From NCBI GenBank assembly GCA_002794735.1, contig NBAZ01000015.1, forward strand, positions 496,001-560,000: a stretch of 64,000 nucleotides of DNA, in the 5' to 3' direction. The notes under the pieces were generated by a model. It worked only from the letters and a program-made list of their open reading frames with translations, was not told the origin of the DNA and ran no database searches. Below, one piece after another: positions 36,062-48,385 of this stretch (the first letter of the stretch is position 1; each line of letters opens with the position of its first letter). This DNA comes from Pyrrhoderma lamaoense (Eukaryota; Basidiomycota; Agaricomycetes; Hymenochaetales; Hymenochaetaceae). The position numbers and the translations under genes are program-made.

Positions 36062-36418
36062 TTATAATAATTAAAATGAAAATTAGCTTACTGACAAGTT
36101 GGTAGAATTCGGAGGCATTAGCGTCTCCCGGGTAATATCTGAAGAATAAAACTATTCTCTTCAAAGCTTAAACTATCCATTTTTTATTCATCGTTTTATG
36201 CTCCATACTAACTATATACTCCTGGTAGTCGACATAATCTTAAAATAAAGAAAGCAACATTATTATTAGTAGTATCTATTTAATCCTTGTTTATAATCTA
36301 CATCCGTTAAATTAATACAAATAAAATACAGCAAGCTCTAGTACTGTCATACTTGAGTTTTGTTTTAAAATCTACAGATTATTTTTTGTTCCTTGCTAAC
36401 TCATGCCGATACATATTC

Positions 36419-37558
36419 TCAAATCATCACGAGTTGAGAATAAGCAGGAAGTGACATTGCACAAGAAAGCCACACCTATGAAAGTGGTGAGTAGATGCTC
36501 GTAAAGTCTTTATAAATGGACTTACATTATAGAGATAATAACTTCTTTCGTCATTTTTGATGCTCCTTTTGGTCAGAAATCGTAGTCCTACAGTGCTACC
36601 CAATAAAGTGAACCCTGTTGCGTGGCTGGTAGAAAGTGACCAGACTAGGCTCAATATAATACTCCAGAAGAACACGGCAACGAAAATGGTATAACGGGCA
36701 ACTATGGGATGCTCAAGCGGGAGGGTGTGACGACCAACTTCTTTGTCACCTTCAATGTCCTTGAAATCCTGGGCATGGATCGTGGTCGTAATAATCCCAG
36801 CACTGCATATGATAGACATCCATGCAGTATAATCAAGGGAATGTATATTTTTACCTATTAATTACAATCGACCCAATTAGTGATTATTAACTAATATGTC
36901 GGATCACCCCGATGAGATCTTTAATCAACACTTACCGGCAATTAGACAAGCGCCTACTTCAAAGCTAGCATATCCAATGGTATTCAATATGTTCCTCCCC
37001 AGCCAGTGTCCGGAAGCAAATCCAAGCTCATGATAGAAGAATGTCGCGATACAATTTGCCAAGCTTGCATACATGACTTCCTTACTATATCTCGCACTCC
37101 ATACGAGGCAAAGCAATGGAAGTACCCAACGAAGAACATAGGCAGCCTCATATGTTATTCTTCCAGCTGGAAGTGGTCGATAGGGTTTGTTTTTCTTGTC
37201 TTCTTCTGGGTCGAGTACTTGGTTTGAGACGTCTACCTGCAATAGCTGTAGCCATAACCAGAATATTACTGGGAGAAGTTGAGAAAGTGAGGCGAGGGGG
37301 GCGGAGAAGACCGAAAGACATGTCTACAGCCGGAGATAGTTTACAATAAGTCTCTAAGCGGTAGTACTCCAGTTGTATGGTACTCACGATGGGTATAACT
37401 ATAGTTTTTATGTCGGATTTCGTGAAGAGAAAAGCTGACCATGCATGATATCCGAGGAAGTGTATAGCTCTAGTTATGATGGTATACGTGATGACTGGGA
37501 CTGAGAGTGTAGACCTGACAAAAGATAACAGAAGCTGAGAGCCAGACATGACTGTCAA
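36419..37558 (-). CDS. UbiA-family membrane prenyltransferase or terpene cyclase
   Basis: Exons 37558-37388, 37323-36936, 36854-36526 and 36475-36419 join in phase to exactly 314 residues without any repair, the usual size for this family. The two Asp-rich diphosphate/Mg2+ sites are intact: NQVLDPEEDKKNKPYRP (NxxxDxxxD) and HAQDFKDIEGDKEVGRRTLP-like, read here as HAQDFKDIEGDKEVGRHTLP. Multiple hydrophobic helices surround them. The product should sit in an intracellular membrane and act on a prenyl diphosphate. In fungi this superfamily includes prenyltransferases for meroterpenoids and also UbiA-type sesquiterpene cyclases; the sequence does not decide between them. A P450 lies 2.7 kb away on the same strand. 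A second Met at codon 4 could be the start. Confidence 0.85.
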
Positions 37559-40245
37559 AGCAGGTCCTAGGAGGTGAGTTTGTAGGTCTAACCTTCAACA
37601 GAAGATACCCATTTTTATATCACGAATTATTGCATACAGATAGAGTAGAGCCGAATGAACACGGAGTAGTTACGAATAGCACAGGCGATCTTTCCGGTAA
37701 GTTAGCATGTATTTTGAAGGAATGATGCAAAATGCAATCTTGTAGAGGCTATTATCTGTATAGGAAGTAGGCCATTTCGCGTTTCTTCGACTTTCCGAAA
37801 ACATGTTTCCGGTGACTGTTGTCTATGCGAATTACATATGTCTGATCAGATCAGTATTATGACTAGTAAGTCACCATTCTTGAAAGAGATATTGGGGTTT
37901 TCGGCTCTCCTCACCACTATCGGAGGGACCACACTCAAGCTGTGCCTTGTTTCATTGGCCTATATTTCAAGACTAGATCAACAGACATAGGAAACCGAGC
38001 TGTGAGCGTCGCCACCAGTACTGCATCCTTTGTATGATTAGTCATGATAACACAATGACAAAAAGCTTGAAGTTGCAAAACATGTTTTAGAAAAGGGTAG
38101 TAGTATATAGCTCGGACGAATAAGATGATGATGTAATGCTGAGAATAAACTGGTTATTCGGCGTCTCAATTTACACAGTTACCGATAAGGCCGGCTATAG
38201 CATACTTCTGGAAAGAATACAATACAAATCACAACAGAAAAATGATTTACTTTCATTCTGATATGCGTAATTACAAAACATCAACTCATTCGGTCTGAGC
38301 TTTGCTTATCCTCAGGAGCTTGTAATCAACATCATACAAATTAAATTTTTCCCTTATAACGGTATTTTAAGTTGCAAGTTTCGAGCTGTTGACCCTGGTT
38401 GTCGGATCACAACAAGGTCCGAATGTGGCGCATGAATGATGACTCATACGCATTTTCAGGAATATTTATCCCGACCAACTGTTTAACTGGACAATGTGAA
38501 TAATTTACCGAATATTGATGTGCGCATCCATTGAAGTAAATCATTTAATATGATAATTAATGCTTAAAAGTTTATATGATAAATCTTGGTTCACGGAGTT
38601 CCAACATACCCTATTCTATTTTTTTCACAAACACCAACATGATCAAGAATGGTGTTAATACTACTGTTCTCGGAACTATAAACCATTGGAATCACTGAAC
38701 ATTCTTCAGCGTACAATCGAATTAATCACGGTCGAAGATATAGTACGAACATTCGATCAAGAAAGATGTATGTTTTTGGCTTGTAAGAGTAAATCATTTT
38801 TATTTTCATGCGATAATTGAAAGATGCTGTCAAATACGACAAGCGGAAGTGATGCTTAGAAAGAGTTATTTAAGTATCGCAATATGTATTCTCCGATAAG
38901 GGCGTTTCTGTAGGAAAAGGAAATAACAAGAACAAGAGGTAGAATTATCCCTGATCAACTGAGATATGAAGTTTCCCACTGAGTTGGTATCCGCGGTTGG
39001 ATTTCGTCATTCACATCATAGCGATGATCCCAAAGCCGTATGTTTGTGAAATATAAAATCTACTACAAGTGAGACAACGATTTTTGCTTGTTATCATTAT
39101 ACGTTTGGAATGTTGGTGGCAAAGCATTGCAACAGCCTTCTGTACTATTATTAACCTGCACCTTTCCCAGAGACTTGACTTACATTCCGTGACAAAGCTT
39201 ATTAGCATTGAAGTTCAAAGGAAAGATATTAATATGATAAAGAGCCAGCGTGACTCAGATTGCACCTGTCTAGATCACTTGAGTAAGAGGGTGAACTATC
39301 ATATTCAAGTCATAATTGCTCCCACTCAGTGTGCGGTGCAGCAGTGGTGTGAAAACTTTGGGGGAAAACTAATTATATACCCATCATGATAAAGTGACAT
39401 TTCTTGTTGCTTACACCTTATTTGAATTTCTGAAGCTATCGAGCTCTTCTTCTCCTGCGACTGGGAAGAGAAAGTAGGAGCGGTTATTTGTGTAGACTTT
39501 ATCCTTTATTGACGTAAGCGATCCTAGTATCCTATAGTGTAAGAGATATTCTTATCGGTTGATCAGGAACCCGAATCACCAGAATTTATAGTTTCCTTGT
39601 TAAAACACGTTTATACTCCTACTAATATAGCTTCTTGATATTCTAATTTGAAATTTTCATATACCGGTAATCTCATATCATCTATGGCAACCGATTTGCT
39701 TAAAGTCCGATAACCACGCAAGCTGTTGCCTGTTGCTTAAAGCTTGAAGATGTTGTCACCCTTCTATTGATTGGATAATGTAAAGAGAGTATTTTCTCTT
39801 TTTGATGTGGTATTACCTAGAAATTTTCTCATTAAACATAGCTTGACCAATCCACTCCAGTGTCCACTTCCTGACTCCTCGGGGTATGTGAGTAATTCGC
39901 ACTGCGTATGGGTGAGATCGGAAAGGAAGGTGATATATAGCAATTCATGATGTAAAAAGGATTAAAAAATCATAATCCGAGTCTGGTGCATCTGTCCATA
40001 AAGATGTTCTTGATTGAAATGATAGAGTGTTTGTTACAAAGCAATACAACAGATTACGTTAACCGTGTTATTTTGTATGAAAGGTGGCATTGTAGAAGAT
40101 TTTCTCAATGTAAAACTTGAATAGTGAATAGCGCATCGTATGTTTACTTAATTGTTTTACCGTGTGCAAAATTTTGATCGCTAGATTTATTGAAAATGAG
40201 ACTACTAAGCTATGATACATAGTAATCATTTTCCACTCTTCCAGT
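37559..40245. other. Intergenic; no supported gene
   Basis: The UbiA promoter should lie just right of 37558. Open frames at 39011-39389 on both strands have no recognisable content and no exon partners. The remainder is AT-rich with frequent stops. Confidence 0.45.
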
Positions 40246-42291
40246 CTATATGCGACAGATGCTCGCATCTGCGTCTGTCCAGGGATGTTCGTCTTCAACG
40301 GACTTGATGAGTGCCTCCATAGCATTTGAACGCGGACGACCAACGATATCAAATGGTTCAGGATGTCTATTTATAGTGATGAGATTTAGTGTAAGATAAG
40401 AAGAAAATAAAGTTCATACGAGATTGTGCCAGCGGACCATTTACATTCCGGTTCTTTACCTGGAACAGCACTCAAATCTAACGTAGCTATAGACATAGCC
40501 ACAAACATGAACAATGATGCATCAGCTAATTCCCTTCCGGGGCAACTTCTTCTTCCAAAGCCAAAGATATACTCTCTAACATCTCGCTCAAGACCAAGGT
40601 GAGGAGCATGGCGTGCAAAACTTCCCGGAGCCATCTTCATCTTCGAAGAGTGTTCAGAACATGTTTCATGATCTGCGTATATCGAGGTTTGTGTCTAGTA
40701 CCAAGGAATCTTTCAGGTCTAAACTCTTCGGGGCGCTCGTAGACATTTTTGTCGTGTGCATACGCCCAGATATTAGCTATCACCACACTTCCGGAAGGAA
40801 TTCTCCGACCCTCCCATTCGACTTCATCAGAGTTGACATGAGGGATCCCCATTGGAGCAACAGGTGCCCAACGAAGGACTTCGTATACCAGCGCATTCAC
40901 ATATGGTAGTTTTTCTCGATCAGAAAATGTTGGCAGTCTCGCTTTTTTCTCCCCTTTTTCATTTTCCGAGACGCATATCCTATCTATCTCAGCCTGCGCA
41001 CAACTCAATACGTGAGGATGAGTTAGAACTGCGAGAAAAAAAGATTGAATAGCAGATATTGTAGTGTCAGCGCCTCCGGTATACAAGCTACTCGCACTCC
41101 ATTTGATGAGCTGTTCCTGCTCTTGAGTAAGTATGCCGCAGGCGTTAACGGAGCTGTACTTTGAAATAAGCTCCGATACATATGATGGATCAGCGCTATC
41201 AGTGGCCTATCGTAAAACAGTTGAGCTATTTGAAACAAAAAGGTGAAATACCATTCACCATCTGATTTTTGACAAAAATATAAGGCTTCTCTACGAGCTC
41301 CATGACTGTCTCTTGAAATGTTGAGCAGTTCGCTGAAATCCAGCCCCGGAAACCATGCAGGAATATGACGAACTAGGAATACATAGTAAACACGAGTATT
41401 CTCTTGTCGTAAATGCTTAGACGTACGAAATGGTAGGATATCAACCAAAAATGCACCTGGCTGTGCAGCCATACTAATTTGATTTATCCCTTTCTCTGCT
41501 AGGGCGATGAGTGGATCACTCCGCCATTTTTCTCAATGTTTGGATCGAGCGTGTAACCATATACAATGCGCAGAATAATTGCCCCTACAGATGTTTGAAC
41601 ATGTTTTAAGACATTCCATTGCGTATCATTAGTGACACTATCGCTTTGAGCACATTTCGGATCATTGATTACACGCAGTAAAAATCGACGAGTCTCAATC
41701 TCGATGAGCTGGTGGAATTTAGCGATAGCCACAGGGTTCCAAGGATCTACCATTTATCATACATGGTTGTAGAAAAAAAGTAAAATTAGAAGCAAATAAA
41801 GGTTATTGGAGGCTGGTTTGGGTGGGTAACCGTAGAGAAGTTCATACCTGATGAAGTTCCTTTCTATACTGCCGGAATCTATCTCCATATCTCAACAGAG
41901 CTAGAGTATTTTCCCATCCACACATCTCGCCACCAAAAATCAGCCGAGGGCGTTCACTAAACACTGCACTCCGTTTTTCAAATAATTCTGCCGCTGCTTG
42001 AGGATCATTCAAAGCGATGATATGAGTACCAAAAATACAAAGGTGAGTCAGAGCACCATATCGTTTGGCGTGTGAAGTCCAACCAAGCCATGAACGACCA
42101 GTCGGAATATCAAGAAGATTACCAATAAATGGAAGGGGAGCCGGACCAGGAGGAAGTGGATGTTGATGACGTTGACACAGTCTTGAGACGATACGACGCA
42201 GTAAAATAACACTGAGCGTGGCAAAAAGAGCATCGACAGTCCAGAGTAAGCGATACTTCATCACAAAGATGGGAAGTGAGGAGCGCACCAA
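40246..42291 (-). CDS. Cytochrome P450 monooxygenase
   Basis: Exons 42291-41848, 41746-41427, 41372-41259, 41206-40420 and 40366-40246 encode about 596 residues. Five single bases must be supplied (at 41734-41736, about 41520, 41344-41347, 41313-41314 and between about 40640 and 40700); phases and total then agree. An N-terminal membrane anchor (YRLLWTVDALFATLSVILL) precedes the Pro-rich hinge LPPGPAPLPFIGN. The I-helix reads YTGGADTTISAIQSFF, with the oxygen-binding A-G/A-D-T-T pattern. Then come the ExxR motif (EVLRW), the PERF segment (RPERFLG) and the heme loop FGFGRRSCPGRELADASLF with the Cys ligand. The family resembles the large basidiomycete groups often named after O-methylsterigmatocystin oxidoreductase; substrate unknown. 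It is slightly long, partly from an insert before the heme loop. Confidence 0.85.
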
Positions 42292-43951
42292 AGTTTAAGT
42301 ACTTGGAATTAAAAATCTCTCCCCAAATTAGGTTTAGACACTTAACTATAAATACATGTGCTTCCTACGTGATCCCACAGTCTTGTAAACTTACTTCAGA
42401 CTTCCGAGGAGCTAGTTGGGCTGCATAACTGAAGAAAGGCACTAAGTCGGGCTTCGGTATGTGGTTTTTGAACGCCGGAAGAGCGGAAGAGAGCAGGATT
42501 GGTGCTGTCAGGACAACAAACCCGTATAGTCGTATTTTCCGTCATCCTGTGACGAGAAGCAGAGCTTTCGGGAACTTGGTAAGTTTAATTGCATCTTAGC
42601 CATTATGTTTGCGTATGTATCCGTCAAAATACGAACCAGTAGTGACAGAAAAATGCAACGTTTCATAAACAAGGCAGCTGGCTATGTGTAGTGGCTTCTA
42701 GTGCTAAAACTTTGTTTCCTTCAACGGATGTCCATTGTCATGAAGAATTTATGGCAAAGTGGATGAGCACCAATTTGTTCCCTTTCATCAAACACGTAGC
42801 ACTAGGTGTACCTCCGCTAGTGCATCACAAGTACCAAATTCGGAATAGCATCGGCGTGACTAGTAAATCTTAAAAAAACGAAAAGTCGTCCAACTCTTTG
42901 CCAAGCTAATGGAGCTTCCTAAACGATTTATTGTCCTTCCCGCTGTTTTATAATTGAAAACAGTAATATTGACCTGTTGTCGCACAGAGAATGGTCCTTG
43001 AGGGTGCTGACGAACTTCGAAGATCTTTCAACCGCCCGTGGGAAATCGAGAGATTGCGTGCCTAAAGTTCAGAACATGGGATAAAGATCTCCTCTCAACT
43101 TATCCAGACCAAATGAGAGATAAATCGACGAGAGAAGTTGCAAACAAGATCATTGGGTCGTTACAGCCAACACAATATGTTTGTTCTTCTTGTACCTGAT
43201 CATATGTCATCTCGACAATGAGGACTTCTTTGATCAGGTAAACATAGTCAAGATATTTAGGTGAGAATGATTTTTGTTGCAATGCATGTGCACGCCGATT
43301 TCTTATCACTATTATATGCATGAAAATCTATGACTATTTGACGCATTTTCGCATCTTGCATGGTGTCATATTACACTATTCAAGCATTTTTTATAAAAGC
43401 CATGGTTGGAAACGAGAAACGCAGATGGCTCTCGGTACCGAAAGAAACTCGGAAAAAGTAGTGCTGCATATCTCAGCTTCGTTAGCTACGATCTTTTCTT
43501 TAAATAAGTGCGTGCTTCTTTCTTATCTTTAATATATTTTTTCCTCAAGCAAATGTTGTACACCTGTCAAAACATCTGTGCTGGACGAATATAGACCTGA
43601 AGTTGTATTCGTTATTGCAGTATTTGTTCAAAAACGGGAATCTATGCTTAAAGCAAGTTCGCTAATTGTGACCTATTGCTGAGATCATGACACCCCAAAA
43701 CTTTCATATAACAATACTGAACTCAGATAATTGATTTCCTCTGTGATTCAGCACCCTAGACCCAGCTTTATGGTTCTTATTAGTATCAATGAAGCAGACC
43801 GTATGGTGCATGAAGTTTCCCGGGTTTCGCAATATTCCAAATTTTCAACTAAGAGCAGGTGCTCTCGTCAAGTCCCAGGTGGCATTTCTTAAGCGCAGTT
43901 CTTGAGATATTATCTGGGTCTTTATGACATGTGATACAACCTCCTCGCAAC
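42292..43951. other. Intergenic; no supported gene
   Basis: Contains the P450 promoter side and, at its right end, the protease promoter. Short frames at 42691-42873 and 43100-43532 are not protein-like. Confidence 0.45.
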
Positions 43952-43958
43952 TATAAAG
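43952..43958 (+). promoter_or_regulatory. TATA box of the aspartic protease gene
   Basis: TATAAAG lies 86-92 bp upstream of the ATG at 44044, preceded by a CT-rich patch and followed by a short A/C-rich leader. Position and sequence fit a core promoter for a strongly regulated secreted enzyme. Confidence 0.55.
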
Positions 43959-44043
43959 ACCCTTAGAAATCCTTACTTTCTCGTTGTCGAGCTCAAGCAC
44001 CAGGCCTAAGCTTCCTGAGATCCAGACATATACTCAACTCAAT

Positions 44044-45426
44044 ATGTTCCGTGTATCTACTCTCCTAGGACTAGTGCTTCTCGCACTTTCTGCATCATCT
44101 ACCCCTGTCAAACAGATACGCGAGCCCAACCTTTCTCTTCCGTTCACCCTTCGTTTGAATGTCTCCGGGAGTACACTCCTGAACTCGATCGTGCTCGAGC
44201 AGCAAACCTGAAGTCCAAAGCCGGAACACTTGACCGTCGTCAATCCTCTTTTGATGTAACAAATGTCGCTGTCGTATATTCTGCGGACGTTGGCGTTGGT
44301 AATCCCGCGACGACCTATTCCCTCCTTATCGACACCGGCTCTTCCAATACCTGGGTTGGCGCGGGGAAATCATTTGTCCGAACATCAACTAGTGTAAATA
44401 CAGGTCATAGTGTCTCTGTTACCTATGGATCTGGATCATTTTCTGGTACTGAATGTAAGGCACTAACTATCCTATATCTGTAAACCTTGCTGACGCTTAA
44501 CAGGGACTGATACTGTAACTCTCTCTAGTGATCTTGTGATTACTGGACAGGGGTTGGTGTTGCTTCTAGATCTTCAGGTTTCAGTGGCTTCGACGGGATC
44601 CTAGGAATCGGACCCGTCGACCTCACAGAAAATACAGTGTCTGGTGTTTCTACAGTTCCCACAGTCACAGACAATCTCTTATCTCAGGGTACAATCTCCG
44701 AGGAGGTTGTCGGTGTCTATTTCGCACCAACAACTACCACAGAGACAACCAATGGTGAGCTGACTTTCGGTGGAATCGACACAGTACGTAGTTCATTTAA
44801 ACTTTTCCTTGATCTTCTTCTGATGTCACTATTTTCTCTTAGAGCCATATCTCTGGTTCAATAACCTATACTTCTCTTACCTCCACTTTCCCTGCTAGTG
44901 CCTATTGGGGAATTGACGAATCCATAACTTACGGAACTTCTGGATCCAACGTCCTCTCTTCCACCGCTGGAATCGTAGATACCGGAACAACCTTAGTGCT
45001 CATTGCCACTGATGCATTCAGTCGTTATCGATCATTAACTGGAGCAACGGAAGATGCTACTACCGGGCTCCTTCGTATCACAACTGCGAACTACGCAAAT
45101 CTTCAAAGTTTATTCTTTAATGTCGGCAGTCAGTCATATGAGTTTACTAAGAATGCGCAGACTTGGCCACGTTCACTAAATACCGCCATCGGAGGAAGCT
45201 CATCTTCCATTTATCTTATTGTCGCGGATGTATGTGTTCCCCTTTCTTCTCGCCTATTGTGTAATCAAATTGTTGATATAATCTCTAGCTTGGATCAAAT
45301 AGTGGCGAGGGACTTGACTTTATCAATGGCTACACCTTCCTTGAGCGATACTATTCCGCTTTTGATACAACAAATAGTCGAGTCGGATTTGCCGAGACTT
45401 CTCATACCTTCGACACAACAAACTGA
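44044..45426 (+). CDS. Secreted aspartic protease, polyporopepsin-like (A1 family)
   Basis: Exons 44044-44454, 44504-44783, 44843-45229 and 45289-45426 give 405 residues if one G is supplied in each of two runs (44167-44169 and 44550-44553). A signal peptide is clear (FRVSTLLGLVLLALSASSTP). It is followed by a propeptide with a dibasic RR site just before the mature start (QSSFDVTNVAV). Both catalytic aspartates are present in LLIDTGSSNTWVG and GIVDTGTTLVL, the two D-T-G motifs of pepsin-fold enzymes. Other family blocks include GFDGILGIGP, NGELTFGGID, WPRSLNTAIGG and the tail GLDFINGYTFLERYYS. The ATG at 44044 is preferred over an in-frame one at 43984 because it places the signal peptide at the N-terminus. 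Expected to digest extracellular protein at acidic pH. Confidence 0.88.
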
Positions 45427-45651
45427 TACCTGTTGTTTTTGCCCATGCGCGGAAAGAAATGCAATGGATGAACGGATATGAGCGTCTATGTAGTTTCAAT
45501 TTTACTTCGGGGTTTTTTTAGGGTCATAGTTCCTACTTTATTATCTTGTAACAAAAGTGTGCTGATATTATTAAGATAGTCGCGAAATGACTATAGCTGT
45601 AAAAAAAACGTGAATTCTGAGTTCAATGATACTTATTTTCGCCTGGAACTA

Positions 45652-46140
45652 TTATGCCTCATTTATTGACGTATCTCCAGCTAAGCGCGATCGATACTTT
45701 GTATAATACTCATATGGCTTATCGCTTATCGATATCTTGCTTGAACTAGCTGCAGAGCGCAAGTTAAGGATCATCCGACTACCTGTAATGCCGATAAAGG
45801 CACGTAAAATAGGAAGCAATGCTACTCCATATGCAGTGTTTGAAATTGGAGTTACTGAAAGCGCAAGATTCGCTATTGTTAATGCTGAAAATTATTTGGT
45901 ATTACTGAGATGCTCATAGGATAAGGATATAGTACATCATACCAAGTATGACACAGTAGAACAGGATACCATCACGTAATATTATTGTACTTAACCGTGA
46001 TTGTTTGTCTATAAAACATATGTTTGAATGTTTAAAAACCGGCTTTAGTAGATTACGATAGACATACACGACTGGATGACTTTCACCAAGGTTGCTACAA
46101 GTAATCCCGTGTCGAAGACGATATTTGCTACCCACGCAGG
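45652..46140 (-). pseudogene. Minus-strand seven-helix family, copy M1 (3' part)
   Basis: The last exon reads NLALSVTPISNTAYGVALLP, ILRAFIGITGSRMILNLRSAA and ends at the TAA at 45652. The preceding exon carries SRLSTIILRDGILFYCVIL. These are the sixth and seventh helix signatures of basidiomycete seven-helix proteins (RDG-x-x-[FY]-[FY] and [TS]-[GS]-R-x-[IM]-L-N-L-R). Exons for the N-terminal part, expected at 46.2-47.9 kb, could not be recognised. The subfamily differs clearly from the plus-strand copies at 6-28 kb. Confidence 0.5.
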
Positions 46141-48385
46141 GACGTCATAGATAAGATACATTGGACTTCCACCATATATTGCGGCGCACCCAACGAGTTG
46201 ACGGATCTCTCTATAGTATTTTAAGCTCGGTGTTCTCTTTGTACATGAGATAAATACTCATACGGCTCTGGATTCACAACTAGGATACGATGTTATAAAG
46301 GCTTCAAATAAGATCTACGAAACTGTACTTACACTTGACCCTTTGAGTAAACATAACGCATGAGGCAGCAACGACACAGTTTGTCACCTTTGTATTGATG
46401 TCACTTATGATCCTGATGCTATCTTTCTTAATTCACTTACTATAGCCGTCATTATGAGATAGAAAGCAATAACCCGGTTCTGCTTCCATAGTGCTATAGT
46501 ACGAGAGACAGTAATTACTAACGATGCGAGCATTCAGATAAGAATTTCAAGATCTAAATCTTTTGATAGAAAAACCTTGGAGCTGAATTGACAAAAGTAG
46601 AATGCTCCTAACATATAAAAGATTGTTCAGTACGATGCAACAAACAGATAGGGTCATAATATTAATCTTACCATGTACTGAAAAACGTCTCGAATTTGCA
46701 GCTTAAAAAACATATATTTAGTAGTCTTCACCCCTCGATCTTATTGCGTCTTGCCGTACAACTAGTACATTTCTCTTTGGTAAGAATACCATACATTCAT
46801 ATGCTTATAGCTTTTGCAAATCACACTTACTAGTATGGGAACCGATTGATAAAATGAATCTATAATGTTCTAGTTGAGTTTATTCGCATTCACTGCAGGA
46901 GTGAACTTATCGGTTTTTCTTACAGATTGTATAGAGAAAGCCATCCAACAGAGAAAAATAGCGTATTAAGTAGTAAATAATCTTCCCAAGGGACGTGCTA
47001 GAGCTCCAGACTATCGAGATCTTAAAGCCGTATTTTGCGTGTTGGCAAGACAAGGGGGAATTGTAATTAATCACAAGGACTTTATTTGTACTTTATTAGC
47101 GTACCTCCCTAAGTAAGCTACTTAGTTTTTTTATTTGTAGTAGGGTGGCAGAACTCACTGATTCATAGTTATGATTATATCGTAAACCAACATGCTTATA
47201 GTGACGACTATTGGAGTGAATAATAATAAGTTATTTAATATCCCGTCATATTTAGAAAGAAAAGCTGGCCATTTAGATACTGTATGGCATTTTAACTCCT
47301 GTCAGCTTCTAGTGTGCCGATATCTGGAGGGAGTGAACATACTGATACTAAACGCAACCTTTCGCCTTGTTTGACGAGTGACAATACAAGAGATTCCATA
47401 AGTGTGTTGCTTAAAAGTAGGGTGGGAGAAATTCTCCCAAACGCGTTGAATAATGAGTGTAGAAGTTTGAAAGTGTAAAGTGGTTACTTTGAGTAGTTAT
47501 ATATATGAATTTCAGCGTTTTAAGGGCGAAGGCGCAATGGTCATAAGTGTGATCTTCATCTCAACTCGTGAATATGAAGGAGATCGGCCTTGATAGATCT
47601 TTCTATCTAATAGCTCAAGTGAGAGGAGATGTCAAACTTTGTACGCAACTTACATCTTAGATCTTCGTAAGTAAAATTCAACAAGTAGATGAATGATGCA
47701 TTTGATACTCTAACTCGGGACATGATCATAGTGATATCAGTTAATGTACACATCAGGGGCGAGCAGCAGACTTACAAAATTTTATTAAACAAAGGGGGCG
47801 ATGGTGTAGTAGTGCATTTTTGTAGACCCATAGAAGGGGAAAGGGTAGTGTGCAAATATCACTGGTTCTCTTACCCAACGAATATGCGCAAGTGACAGAA
47901 GCATTCAGTGCGTTTAAGTTGGGAGTCATTCTATTGATAGATCACGGTAGCTAATATAACTAGAACAAAATTTAAAGGGTGCTGATGCAAGGACCGTCAT
48001 TATTAATTTCGCTGTCACCACAGGGTTATACACTCAACTCAGCTGACGGCATATAAATATCAGCTTGGACGCCGCACTAAAGTAAGAAGGGGATACTATG
48101 CACCAGTAGAGTATCATATATTCCTGTAACTCATTATGTCAATGCTCTCGAATCCATGTTGTTTTCGTCTCCGTTTCACAAGTTCATCTGACTACAAATG
48201 ATTTTATACATGTAGGAACTATGTGTAGCTTAGACTATGTGAGTACATGTCAAAAAAGATAACTTGGTATGTCTTTAAGGATGCCTATGACCTCTGCTTG
48301 CTCAGAAACTCAGTTTCGGAAGAAACCAGATAGAATGGGTCCATAACTACGAAGTTCTCGATGTAGCTATTGGGAAAGGTCCTGA
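46141..48385. other. AT-rich array DNA, no clear exons
   Basis: By its position between copies M1 and M2 this should contain the 5' half of M1. I found no convincing exon, only short plus-strand frames (47192-47374, 47689-47895) without recognisable content. Confidence 0.35.
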
